Source of the DNA: JAWLCA01 sp041687395
GTDB taxonomy: Bacteria; Pseudomonadota; Alphaproteobacteria; Rhodobacterales; Rhodobacteraceae
Direction of reading: 5' to 3'
Length of the DNA stretch: 64,000 nucleotides
Assembly (NCBI GenBank): GCA_041687395.1
Contig: JAWLCA010000017.1
Location: 1-64,000 of the forward strand
Shown: positions 33,741-41,810 of the stretch, piece by piece
How positions within the stretch are numbered: the first letter of the stretch is position 1
Layout of the letters: the number at the start of each line of letters is the position of its first letter
Notes under the pieces: generated by a model
The model's input: only the letters and a program-made list of their open reading frames with translations
Databases searched by the model: none
Told to the model about the DNA's origin: nothing
Translations under genes and position numbers: made by a program

Positions 33741-33946
33741 TGATCCTGAAAATCGTCAGTCTGTTCCTCATCTTCATGGTGATCCTTGGAATTTTCGGCA
33801 AGTGGCGCTTTCCGGGGCGTGGTCGGCTGTCTGGTCGGCTGGGGCAGGGGCGACTGTCGCGACCCCGTAAATGCCCCGATTGCGGGCGCTTCCAGATCGG
33901 TGCCGGCCCCTGCGACTGCCGCGGCGGGGCGGACAAGAAGACCTAG
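33740..33946 (+). CDS. Small membrane-anchored zinc-ribbon protein
   Basis: A 68-residue protein with an N-terminal membrane helix (MILKIVSLFLIFMVILGIFG), a very basic Gly/Arg-rich linker, and a C-terminal four-cysteine motif CPDCGRFQIGAGPCDC that resembles a zinc ribbon. It overlaps the S49 peptidase by one base, so the two are coupled and could act together at the membrane. The end is 30 nt before the antiporter start. I recognise it as a recurring small Rhodobacterales protein but know no function. Confidence 0.8.
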   Translation: MILKIVSLFLIFMVILGIFGKWRFPGRGRLSGRLGQGRLSRPRKCPDCGRFQIGAGPCDCRGGADKKT

Positions 33947-33976
33947 GCAGGGTTCGGTGCCGCAGAGGACAATCAG

Positions 33977-34921
33977 GTGATACAGGACATTCTTCTTGTC
34001 GTAGGCGGGCTTGCCCTGCTGGTGATTGCCGGGGATCTGCTTGTCCGCGGCGCCGTGAACCTGGCGCTGCGTCTTGGCATTCCCGCCCTCATCGTTGGGC
34101 TGACGGTCGTCGCGTTCGGCACCTCGGCACCGGAACTGCTGGTGTCCGTGCAGGCGGTGCTGCGCGACGCGCCCGAGATCGCGATAGGTAACGTCGTCGG
34201 ATCGAACATCGCCAACATCCTTCTGGTGCTGGGGTTGCCGGCGATCTTCTACGCGATGCGCACGGATGGGCAGGACACGCGGCGCAGTTACGTGACCATG
34301 CTTGCTGCCTCTGGCCTCTTTATCGGGTTGTCCTTTCTCGGGCCGATCCGCTGGCCGCATGCGTTGGTCCTGCTGGCTGGTCTGACGCTGATGCTGTGGG
34401 ACAATTATCGCAGCGCGCAGGCTCATCGCGCCGCCGAAAGCGAGGCGGAGCTGGAGGGCGTCGATTTCGGAATGACCAAGTTGAAGATCGCGCTGTTCCT
34501 GACAGCAGGCCTGATCGGTCTGCCGATCGGGGCGGATCTGCTGGTGGATGGTGCGGTCAACATCGCCCGTGACCTTGGCGTGACCGAGGCGGTGATCGGA
34601 CTGACGCTTGTCGCGATCGGCACCTCGCTGCCGGAGCTGGCGACGACCGTCATGGCAGCCATCCGGCGCGAGGCGGACGTGGCGCTTGGAAACGTCATCG
34701 GGTCCAACGTTTTCAACCTGCTTGGCATCATCGGCATTGCGGGCCTTGTCGGTGCGATTCCGGTGGGCGAGGATTTCCTGCAGATGGACCTGTGGGTGAT
34801 GCTGGCAGCTTCGCTGGTGATCCTGCCTTTCGTGTTCCGCAAGTGGCCGATCAGCCGGCTCTGGGGTCTGGTCTTTACCGGGCTTTACGTCGCGTATCTC
34901 GTGTCTTTGGTCCTGCGTTGA
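33977..34921 (+). CDS. Calcium/sodium antiporter family (CaCA, YrbG-like)
   Basis: A 314-residue inner-membrane cation/proton or sodium exchanger with ten predicted helices in two inverted repeats. Each repeat has an alpha motif: VGLTVVAFGTSAPELLVS then GNVVGSNIANILLVLG in the first half, and IGLTLVAIGTSLPELATT then GNVIGSNVFNLLGIIG in the second. A short cytoplasmic loop (about 150-170) separates them, as in YrbG. It starts at GTG 33977. A short-chain dehydrogenase follows after seven nucleotides. Ion preference cannot be deduced. Confidence 0.93.
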   Translation: MIQDILLVVGGLALLVIAGDLLVRGAVNLALRLGIPALIVGLTVVAFGTSAPELLVSVQAVLRDAPEIAIGNVVGSNIANILLVLGLPAIFYAMRTDGQDTRRSYVTMLAASGLFIGLSFLGPIRWPHALVLLAGLTLMLWDNYRSAQAHRAAESEAELEGVDFGMTKLKIALFLTAGLIGLPIGADLLVDGAVNIARDLGVTEAVIGLTLVAIGTSLPELATTVMAAIRREADVALGNVIGSNVFNLLGIIGIAGLVGAIPVGEDFLQMDLWVMLAASLVILPFVFRKWPISRLWGLVFTGLYVAYLVSLVLR

Positions 34922-34928
34922 GGGGAAG

Positions 34929-35705
34929 ATGACGGCAGCTTTGGTGACAGGGGCAGGCAGGCGGCTGGGGCGAGCGATGGCGTTGCACCTTGCACGTCGG
35001 GGCCATCATGTCGCCGTGCATTACGCTACCAGCGCCGATGCGGCCGAAGGCGTCGTAGCAGAGATTGCTGCGATGGGGCGCCGGGGTGTCGCCCTGCAAG
35101 CCGATCTGCTGGATGAGGACGCGGTGCAGCAACTCGTCCCGCGCGCCAGCGAGGCGCTGGGAACGCTGACGGTTCTGGTCAACAACGCCTCCATCTTCGA
35201 GCATGACAATGTGCGCACCGCCACCCGCGAAAGCTGGGATCGCCACATCGAATCCAACCTTCGCGCCCCCTTCGTGCTGATCCAGCGCTTTGCCGAACAG
35301 GTTCCCGAACCCGGGACCGATGCCGCGGGCGAGCCTGTCGCACGAGGCATGGTCGTCAACATGATCGATCAGCGCGTGCGCAAGCTGACGCCCGAGTTCA
35401 TGTCCTACACCGTCGCGAAGATGGGGCTCTGGGCGTTGACGCAGACGGCTGCGCAGGCGCTTGCCCCGGCGGTTAGGGTCAATGCGATCGGCCCGGGACC
35501 GACCCTCCAGGGCGCGCGGCAATCGGCCGATCACTTTGCCCGCCAGCGCGCGGCGACCCTGCTGAAACGCGGAGCGGGACCCGAGGATGTCACAGCGGCC
35601 CTATCCTATTTTCTGGACGCCCCGGCAGTGACAGGTCAGCTGATCTGCGTCGATGGTGGCCAACATCTGGCATGGCAGACACCGGATGTTCTTGGCCTCG
35701 AATGA
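34929..35705 (+). CDS. Short-chain dehydrogenase/reductase (pteridine-reductase/FolM-like)
   Basis: A 258-residue NAD(P)-dependent SDR. It has the cofactor motif VTGAGRRLGRAMALHLA (T-G-x3-x-G; the GAGRRLG form is common in pteridine-reductase-like SDRs), LVNNASIFEHD and the catalytic YTVAKMGLW (Tyr-x3-Lys). GPTLQG after VNAIGPG also fits FolM-type dihydromonapterin/dihydrofolate reductases, but this is only suggestive. It sits seven nucleotides after the antiporter and 300 nt upstream of uvrC, a neighbourhood I associate with the uvrC-pgsA-moaDE region of Rhodobacterales. Confidence 0.85.
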   Translation: MTAALVTGAGRRLGRAMALHLARRGHHVAVHYATSADAAEGVVAEIAAMGRRGVALQADLLDEDAVQQLVPRASEALGTLTVLVNNASIFEHDNVRTATRESWDRHIESNLRAPFVLIQRFAEQVPEPGTDAAGEPVARGMVVNMIDQRVRKLTPEFMSYTVAKMGLWALTQTAAQALAPAVRVNAIGPGPTLQGARQSADHFARQRAATLLKRGAGPEDVTAALSYFLDAPAVTGQLICVDGGQHLAWQTPDVLGLE

Positions 35706-35865
35706 GCATTTTGCGAAGCTTGTGGTGACAGTTGTCCACCCCGGCGACTGGCGTCACAGACGCGTTACGAATCCGTAAGAAATATCAGTCGCTTGCCCGA
35801 GGTCCGAAAAAATGATGTGCAAAAACATGGATTTGAGTTTCTGCCTATTTTTTATGCAGCCCTTC

Positions 35866-35880
35866 GAACGCCCATGGAAA
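35866..35880. promoter_or_regulatory. Candidate LexA (SOS) box upstream of uvrC
   Basis: GAAC-GCCCATG-GAAA is the reverse complement of GTTC-N7-GTTC, the SOS box described for Rhodobacter, with one mismatch in the second half-site. It lies about 125 nt before the uvrC start. One mismatch is enough to leave the call doubtful. Confidence 0.3.
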
Positions 35881-35919
35881 CAAGGAAAATCGCGCGCAGC
35901 CCGGATGTTTTCGACAGAG

Positions 35920-35928
35920 TTATCCACA
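35920..35928. promoter_or_regulatory. DnaA-box match TTATCCACA
   Basis: A perfect match to the classical DnaA box, alone apart from one degenerate relative at 35732-35740. There is no clustering or adjacent replication gene, so it may only mark DnaA-responsive or incidental sequence near the uvrC promoter. Confidence 0.35.
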
Positions 35929-36005
35929 GAAATCGTGGAAAGGTTCGCCCTTGCGCTTTTCGCGCATAGGTTGCAGACGAACACAGAATCGCCATCTTTC
36001 GACAG

Positions 36006-37883
36006 ATGACCAAGGACGACCCGAACAGCGCGGCAGAAAACCTGACGGGGCATGCCCTTATCGCCTCGTTGGTCCGGACGCTCGATGGCTCTCCCGGCGT
36101 CTATCGGATGCTAGATGCCGAGGCGCGGGTGCTCTATGTCGGCAAGGCGCGCAACCTGCGCGCGCGGGTCGCGAATTACGCGCGCCCCTCTGGTCATTCC
36201 GCGCGCATCGCGCGGATGATCGACGAGACGGCGCAGTTGATGTTCCTGACCACGCGCACCGAGACCGAAGCGCTGCTGCTGGAACAGAACCTCATCAAGC
36301 AGCTGAAGCCGCGCTACAATGTGTTGCTGCGCGACGACAAGAGCTTCCCGAACATCCTGATCGCCAAGGATCACGCCTTTCCCCAGATCCGTAAGCATCG
36401 CGGGCGCCGGTCAGACAAGGGCAGCTACTACGGCCCCTTTGCCAGCGCGGGCGCCGTCAACCGTACCCTGAACCAGTTGCAGAAGGTGTTCCTGCTGCGC
36501 AACTGCACGGATTCGACCTTCGAAAGCCGCACGCGGCCTTGCCTGCTGTATCAGATCAAGCGCTGCAGCGCGCCCTGCGTTGGCTATGTGACCGAGACGG
36601 AATACGCCGGCCTTGTCGCCGATGCCGAACGCTTCCTTCAGGGTAAGTCGACCGCAGTGCAGGTACAACTGGCCGCAGAGATGCAGGCGGCGGCCGAGTC
36701 GATGGAGTTCGAGCGGGCTGCGGCCCTGCGCGACCGAATCCGGGCGCTGACGGCAGTGCAGAGCGTTCAGGGCATCAATCCGCGCGGTGTCGCCGAGGCG
36801 GACGTGATCGCCCTGCACATGGAGGGCGGGCAGGCTTGCGTGCAGGTCTTCTTCATCCGCGCGAACCAGAGCTGGGGCAACCGAGACTACTTCCCTCGTA
36901 CCGGCGCGGGAGCGGAAGAGGCCGAGATCCTCGAAGCCTTTCTGACCCAATTCTACGATGACAAGACGCCGCCGCGATTGATCCTGCTGTCGCACCCGGT
37001 CGCCAACGAGGATCTGGTGGCCCAAGTTCTGGCCGATCGTGCGGGACGCAAGGTCGAACTGGCCGTCCCGAAACGGGGCGAAAAGGCCGAGCTTGTGGAA
37101 AACGCCGCTCGCAACGCCCGCGAAAGCCTTGCGCGCAAGCTGGCCGAGAGCGCGAGCCAGGCAAGGTTGCTGGAGGGTCTGGCGGAAGCCTTCGACTTGG
37201 AAGCCCCCCCGCGCCGGATCGAGGTCTATGACAACAGCCATATCCAGGGCAGCAACGCCGTGGGCGGCATGATCGTCGCCGGGGCTGACGGGCTGCTCAA
37301 GAGCCAGTATCGAAAGTTCAACATCCGCGGCGATGCACTGACACCGGGTGACGATTTCGGCATGATGAAAGAGGTGCTGAGCCGCCGCTTCGACCGTCTG
37401 TTGAAGGAAGATCCGGACCGCGAGGGCGAAACTTGGCCAGATCTGTTGCTGATCGACGGCGGGGCGGGGCAGGTGAGCGCGGTCGCCGGGATCCTTGGCA
37501 ATCTGGGGATCGATGACATCCCGATCATCGGAGTCGCGAAAGGTATCGACCGCGACGCCGGGAAAGAGGAGTTCCACCGTCCGGGCCATAGGCCCATGGC
37601 GCTGCGGATGAACGATCCGGTCCTCTACTTCATCCAACGCCTGCGGGATGAGGCGCACCGCTTTGCGATCGGCGCGCACCGGGCGAAGCGCGCCAAGGCT
37701 GTAGGCGCCACGCCCTTGGACGAGGTGCCGGGAGTCGGCGCGGCCCGAAAGCGCGCGCTGCTGACGCATTTCGGCAGCGCCAAGGCAGTCAGCCGCGCGG
37801 GGCTGGAAGATCTGAAGGCGGTCGAGGGGATTTCCGAGAGCATCGCGCGGACCGTCTACGATTTCTTCCACGCCCGTGGCTGA
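36006..37883 (+). CDS. uvrC: UvrABC excinuclease subunit C
   Basis: Nucleotide-excision-repair nuclease that cuts both sides of a lesion marked by UvrB. The 625-residue protein has an N-terminal GIY-YIG domain (GVYRMLDAEARVLYVGKA), a central UVR motif binding UvrB (SMEFERAAALRDRIRAL, about 225-245), the RNase H-like 5'-incision domain (EVYDNSHIQGSNAVGGM and LLLIDGGAGQ) and C-terminal tandem helix-hairpin-helix motifs (VPGVGAARKRALLTHFG). In related bacteria pgsA often follows directly; here a LysR gene ends seven nucleotides downstream on the opposite strand and pgsA is 10 kb away. Confidence 0.97.
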   Translation: MTKDDPNSAAENLTGHALIASLVRTLDGSPGVYRMLDAEARVLYVGKARNLRARVANYARPSGHSARIARMIDETAQLMFLTTRTETEALLLEQNLIKQLKPRYNVLLRDDKSFPNILIAKDHAFPQIRKHRGRRSDKGSYYGPFASAGAVNRTLNQLQKVFLLRNCTDSTFESRTRPCLLYQIKRCSAPCVGYVTETEYAGLVADAERFLQGKSTAVQVQLAAEMQAAAESMEFERAAALRDRIRALTAVQSVQGINPRGVAEADVIALHMEGGQACVQVFFIRANQSWGNRDYFPRTGAGAEEAEILEAFLTQFYDDKTPPRLILLSHPVANEDLVAQVLADRAGRKVELAVPKRGEKAELVENAARNARESLARKLAESASQARLLEGLAEAFDLEAPPRRIEVYDNSHIQGSNAVGGMIVAGADGLLKSQYRKFNIRGDALTPGDDFGMMKEVLSRRFDRLLKEDPDREGETWPDLLLIDGGAGQVSAVAGILGNLGIDDIPIIGVAKGIDRDAGKEEFHRPGHRPMALRMNDPVLYFIQRLRDEAHRFAIGAHRAKRAKAVGATPLDEVPGVGAARKRALLTHFGSAKAVSRAGLEDLKAVEGISESIARTVYDFFHARG

Positions 37884-37889
37884 GGCGCG

Positions 37890-38840
37890 TCACGCGTAAA
37901 TCCGATCCTCGATCGGCGTTTTCTCGATCTTCTGCAACAGGTCGCCGAGCAGCGATTGCTCCGCGCGGTTCAACTGCGCGCGCGGGTTCCAGACCACGTG
38001 CACGTCGATGGCCGGCGGCGCGTCGTGCGGCGGCAGGCGCCAGAGCCGGCCCATCGCCACATCCTCGCGGACCACGTGGATCGGCAACGGCCCTATGCCG
38101 AGGCCTGCGATGATCATGCGCCGCACCTCTTCCAGATTGGCCGAGGTGCCGACCACCCGGTCATCCAGCCCAGCTGCGGCCCGCATCAGGGTGACCGGGC
38201 GCAGCGCGTCGCCCATCTGGTCGGTCACGAAACTGACCGAGGGCTGCCCGATCAGATCGGTCATCGCCACGTCGTCGCGACTGAACAGAGGATGCGACGG
38301 GCCGCAGAAAAGGCCGAAGAACTCACGGAACAGGCGACGATATTCCAGCTTCGGGTTGCGATCCTTCACAAGGCAGATCGCGAAAGAGACGCGTCGCGCC
38401 AGCACATCGTCCAAGGCCTGGCGGCTGGCGCTGACCGCGATCGAGATCGTCGCGGCCGGGTGGCGCTGGTGGAATTCCCCCAAGGCAGCGTCAAGCAGCG
38501 GGCAGACGACGTGGCTGGCGATGGCGAGGCGCACATGCCCTTGCACCTCTTCGCGCACCTCGCGGATCAGGGTTCCGATCCGCAGGATCGCGCCGTTGAT
38601 ATCCACCGCCTCTCCGTAAAGCAGCCGCCCTGCCTCGGTCAGTGCGAAGCGCCCCGGACTGCGGTCGATCAGCTTGCGGCCCAACCGGGTCTCCAACCGC
38701 TTCAGCGCGCTTGAAACCGAGGGCTGCTGCAGCCCGAGGACTTCGGCGGCGCGCGTGACCGATCCGGCGTCCGCGACGGCGACAAAGGTCCGCAACAGGT
38801 TCCAGTCGAGTTCGCGCGAGAGTTTCTCGGCAGGAGTCAT
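37890..38840 (-). CDS. LysR-family regulator of the adjacent transport/catabolic operon
   Basis: A 316-residue LysR protein: winged HTH at about 15-75 (AVADAGSVTRAAEVLGLQQP then SVSSALKRLETRLG) and a C-terminal effector domain (about 100-310). It is transcribed divergently from the ABC permease gene with only 91 nt between starts, the classical arrangement for a LysR regulator that controls the neighbouring operon in response to a pathway metabolite. The 91-nt gap has a TTGG-N7-CCAA dyad. Its stop is six nucleotides from the uvrC stop, marking the left edge of the island. Confidence 0.92.
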   Translation of the reverse strand: MTPAEKLSRELDWNLLRTFVAVADAGSVTRAAEVLGLQQPSVSSALKRLETRLGRKLIDRSPGRFALTEAGRLLYGEAVDINGAILRIGTLIREVREEVQGHVRLAIASHVVCPLLDAALGEFHQRHPAATISIAVSASRQALDDVLARRVSFAICLVKDRNPKLEYRRLFREFFGLFCGPSHPLFSRDDVAMTDLIGQPSVSFVTDQMGDALRPVTLMRAAAGLDDRVVGTSANLEEVRRMIIAGLGIGPLPIHVVREDVAMGRLWRLPPHDAPPAIDVHVVWNPRAQLNRAEQSLLGDLLQKIEKTPIEDRIYA

Positions 38841-38874
38841 TGACAGAATCTATGTTTGTTATCCCAATTATCTA

Positions 38875-38889
38875 TTGGCTCAATACCAA
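38875..38889. promoter_or_regulatory. Candidate LysR operator in the divergent promoter region
   Basis: TTGG-CTCAATA-CCAA is an interrupted dyad centred between the LysR start (38840) and the permease start (38932). LysR proteins bind T-N11-A type dyads at such positions. The surrounding 91 nt are AT-rich, consistent with divergent promoters. Confidence 0.45.
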
Positions 38890-38931
38890 ATCGCCTGTCA
38901 ATCTCGGCGCCATGCAGAAAGCGAGTCCGGC

Positions 38932-39798
38932 ATGAGCATCGAACGGCGAGAGGCGCGTCAGCCTTGGATTCTGCTGTCACCGGCATTGGGGGCGGTGGCG
39001 CTGCTTCTGTTCGTGCCGCTGCTGTTCATCGTGGTCTATTCGTTCTGGCTGCGCTCTTCGGTGGGTGCCGACACGATGGGCTTCCATCTCGACAATTGGC
39101 AGAAGGCGGTGACGGACCCGTTCTACCGCTTCATCTTGCTAAACACGTTGAAGATCGCGGCGATCACCACGGTGATCTGCGCCATCCTGGGCTATCCTGC
39201 GGCGTATTTCATCGCCCGGTCACGCGGCAACAAGCTGATCTTGCTTCTGCTGCTGATGTTGCCGTTCTGGATCAGCTACATTATCCGCACGATGAGTTGG
39301 ATCAACATCCTTGGCAATGCCGGGGCGGTGAACACGGCGCTGATGTCACTGGGGCTGATCTCGGAGCCGATCCGGATGCTATACAATGAGGCGACGGTGA
39401 TCCTGGGCCTCGTCCACTTCCTGCTGCCCTTCATGGTCCTGAACGTCTATGTCAGCCTCGATGGCATCGACACCAACCTCGAGGATGCGGCGACCTCGCT
39501 TGGCGCGACGCGCTGGCAGGCGTTCTTGCAGGTGACGCTGCCGCTGTCGCTGCCGGGGCTGGCGGCAGGCGGCCTTCTATGCTTCGTGCTGGGTGCCGGT
39601 ACCTACATCACGCCGCTGGTGCTGGGCGGGCCGCGGGATGCGATGTTCGCGAACCTCGTGTTCGAGGCGATCATCACCCAGTTGAACTGGCCGATGGGCT
39701 CGGCGCTGTCGCTGCTGCTGCTGATCATGCTGGGGCTGCTGGTGGCGATCTACAACCGCTACCTCGGCATGAGCCAACTGGCGAAGGGGCTGGGGTGA
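38932..39798 (+). CDS. ABC transporter permease (PotB-like), island
   Basis: A 288-residue inner-membrane permease of the binding-protein-dependent class, with six predicted helices beginning WILLSPALGAVALLLFVPLL. The EAA loop contacting the ATPase is DAATSLGATRWQAFLQVTLPLSLPG in two adjoining blocks. The N-terminal SPALGAVALLLF and FWISYIIRTMSWINILGNAG blocks place it with PotB/opine/spermidine-putrescine importers. It is the first gene of the operon divergent from the LysR regulator. Its TGA overlaps the next permease ATG by one base. Confidence 0.92.
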   Translation: MSIERREARQPWILLSPALGAVALLLFVPLLFIVVYSFWLRSSVGADTMGFHLDNWQKAVTDPFYRFILLNTLKIAAITTVICAILGYPAAYFIARSRGNKLILLLLLMLPFWISYIIRTMSWINILGNAGAVNTALMSLGLISEPIRMLYNEATVILGLVHFLLPFMVLNVYVSLDGIDTNLEDAATSLGATRWQAFLQVTLPLSLPGLAAGGLLCFVLGAGTYITPLVLGGPRDAMFANLVFEAIITQLNWPMGSALSLLLLIMLGLLVAIYNRYLGMSQLAKGLG

Positions 39799-40583
39799 TG
39801 GGCTGGGGACTGATCCGCATCTACACGATCCTGGTCTACGGCTTCATGTTCCTGCCGGTGGCTGTGGTGGTTCTGCTTTCGTTCAACGCCAACCAGTTCG
39901 GTGCCTTTCCGATGACAGGCTTGTCGCTGCGCTGGTTCGAGGCGTTGTGGAACAACGAAGCGGTGATGCGCGCGTTCCGCACATCCATCGTGTTGGGTCT
40001 CATGACCGCCGTGATCTCCACCACACTCGGCGTGCTCGCCAGCCTGGCGCTGGTGCGCTATTCGGTGCCCGGAAAGAACCTGATCTCGACAGCACTCATC
40101 GCACCGATCCTGGTGCCAGAGGTGGTTCTCGCGGTCGCTCTCTTGCTGTTTCTCAACTTCCTGGGCATCGGCAAAAGCTTTGCGCTGCTGCTTGCAGGAC
40201 ACGTGATCTTCACGCTGCCCTTCGTGATCCTGGTGGTGCAGGCGCGCCTTGTCGGCATCCGCCGCGATGTCGAGGAGGCGGCGCTCAGCCTCGGCGCGTC
40301 GCCGGTGCAGACCTTCCTGTCGATCACCTTGCCGCTTCTGATGCCGGCAGTAGCTGCCGGGGCGCTTTTCGCCTTCACCATCTCGTTCGACGACATCACC
40401 GGTACGCTGTTCTGGAAGCCCGGTGGCGTCGAAACCGTGCCGACGCAGATCTTCGCCATGCTGCGCCATTCCATCAGCCCGGAAATCAACGCCCTCGGCA
40501 CGGTAATGATCCTGCTGACCGTTGGCCTGCCGCTTCTGGGTGCGGCGCTGGCCCGAACCCTTTCCATGAAGCGCGGCGGATGA
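39798..40583 (+). CDS. ABC transporter permease (PotC-like), island
   Basis: A 261-residue second permease, paired with the upstream one. It begins MGWGLIRIYTILVYGFMFLP and has the PotC-like NANQFGAFPMTGLSLRWFEAL segment before the transmembrane core. The EAA loop is EAALSLGASPVQTFLSITLP. ISFDDITGTLFWKPGGV near the end resembles the FDDFVI/FWxPG region of polyamine-type permeases. Start ATG 39798 overlaps the preceding stop in TGATG. The substrate-binding protein gene follows after 35 nt. Confidence 0.92.
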   Translation: MGWGLIRIYTILVYGFMFLPVAVVVLLSFNANQFGAFPMTGLSLRWFEALWNNEAVMRAFRTSIVLGLMTAVISTTLGVLASLALVRYSVPGKNLISTALIAPILVPEVVLAVALLLFLNFLGIGKSFALLLAGHVIFTLPFVILVVQARLVGIRRDVEEAALSLGASPVQTFLSITLPLLMPAVAAGALFAFTISFDDITGTLFWKPGGVETVPTQIFAMLRHSISPEINALGTVMILLTVGLPLLGAALARTLSMKRGG

Positions 40584-40618
40584 GAACCGCGCCCAACCCC
40601 ACCAACAAGGAGACGACA

Positions 40619-41761
40619 ATGGACAACACGAAACGATACGAGCGCCTGCTGGATCGCTACCGCAACGGTGACATGGACCGGCGCACCTTTCTGGGCCTGA
40701 TCGGCGCCGCCGGGATGGCCTATGGTGTCCAGACGCCCTTTGCCCGGATGGCCAGCGCGCAGGCAGTAACCCAGGTCCGCTTCGACGGCTGGGGCGGCGT
40801 TGTGTCAGAGGCATTCCGGCAATACGCCTTCGATCCCTACACGGCGGCGACCGGCATCACCGTGGTCGACGGCACCTTTGCCGGCGGCGACGAATACCTT
40901 GCCCAGGTTCGCGCCAGCCAGGAGGGTGAATACAACATTGCCCATCTTTCGGGCGTCTTTGACTATGCGCGTTACGTCAATTTCGGCCTGACGACGGAAC
41001 TGAACCTCGACAATATCCCGAACATGGCGAACGTGATGGACGCGCTGACGGCGGCGTTCCGGAAGATCACGCCCGATTATCTTTCGGCGGTTCCTTACAA
41101 CTACGGAACCACCGGCCTTGCCTATAACCGCAAGCATATCTCGGACGAGGAGATCCGCGAAAAGGGCGCCTCGATCCTGATCGACCCGACCTACGAGGGG
41201 CGGATCGGCGGCTGGACCGACTGGCGCACCCGGATGTGGTATGCCGCGCTGCAGACCGGGCAGAGCCCCAATGACATCCAGGATACCGATGCCGCCTGGG
41301 ATGCCGTGCGAACCCACCGCGATCTTGCACTGAAATACTGGACCTCGGGCGCCGAGTTGATGAGCCTTCTGGCAGAGGAGGAAATCTATGTGACCGAGGG
41401 CTGGTCGGGCCGCATCGCCGCCCTTCAGGAACAGGGCCATGACATCGGTTACTACGATCCGCCGAACAGCTTCGGCTGGCAGGAATGTCTGTTCGTGATC
41501 AAGGGCAGCCCGGTCGAGGCGTGCGAGGAGCTGCTGAACTTCATGCTCGACACCGAAACCTCGATTGCCGTGGCCGAGGGGCAGAGCTATCCGCCGGCTC
41601 TGGATCCGACCAAGGTCGACTTGGGTGAGAAGATCCCGACGCTGCCCGCGTTCGACCCCACCGGCACGCTTGCGTCGCTGACCTTTGCCGATCCGGCTTA
41701 CTGGAACGGGAATGAGGCCGAGTGGGCCGAAACCTTCAGCCGCGTGCAACGCGGCTTCTGA
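40619..41761 (+). CDS. Extracellular solute-binding protein with Tat signal, island
   Basis: A 380-residue periplasmic binding protein of the PotD-like/family 1 group. The twin-arginine signal RRTFLGLIGAAGMAYG (about 21-36) suggests Tat export, ending near SAQA. The mature part starts VTQVRFDGWGGVVSEAFRQY; SAVPYNYGTTGLAYNRKHI is the ligand-facing hinge block shared by polyamine and related binding proteins. AAGGAG precedes ATG 40619. Ligand specificity cannot be read directly; the adjacent catabolic genes suggest an amine. A strong hairpin separates it from the ATPase gene, which could raise its expression relative to the ATPase. Confidence 0.92.
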   Translation: MDNTKRYERLLDRYRNGDMDRRTFLGLIGAAGMAYGVQTPFARMASAQAVTQVRFDGWGGVVSEAFRQYAFDPYTAATGITVVDGTFAGGDEYLAQVRASQEGEYNIAHLSGVFDYARYVNFGLTTELNLDNIPNMANVMDALTAAFRKITPDYLSAVPYNYGTTGLAYNRKHISDEEIREKGASILIDPTYEGRIGGWTDWRTRMWYAALQTGQSPNDIQDTDAAWDAVRTHRDLALKYWTSGAELMSLLAEEEIYVTEGWSGRIAALQEQGHDIGYYDPPNSFGWQECLFVIKGSPVEACEELLNFMLDTETSIAVAEGQSYPPALDPTKVDLGEKIPTLPAFDPTGTLASLTFADPAYWNGNEAEWAETFSRVQRGF

Positions 41762-41767
41762 TCGACC

Positions 41768-41792
41768 GGCGCCCCCCCACGCGGGGGGCGCC
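41768..41792 (+). terminator. Intercistronic hairpin between binding-protein and ATPase genes
   Basis: GGCGCCCCCC (41768-41777) pairs perfectly with GGGGGGCGCC (41783-41792) around a five-base loop, seven nucleotides after the stop. No T-tract. Such structures after binding-protein genes commonly attenuate or protect the upstream message. Confidence 0.5.
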
Positions 41793-41810
41793 CCTTACCT
41801 AGGGAACCGC

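Larger units (their letters stand above)
35706..36005. other. 300-nt intergenic region upstream of uvrC
   Basis: No gene is visible. The middle part (35785-35870) is unusually AT-rich for this chromosome. It contains a GAAC-N7-GAAA sequence near the SOS-box consensus of Rhodobacter (35866-35880), a TTATCCACA DnaA-box match (35920-35928) and a weaker TTGTCCACC (35732-35740). It most likely contains the uvrC promoter. Confidence 0.6.

Noticed and set aside
35706..36005. Possible replication origin (DnaA box in AT-rich DNA)
   Set aside because: Only one good box and no replication or partition genes nearby; a promoter region is simpler.
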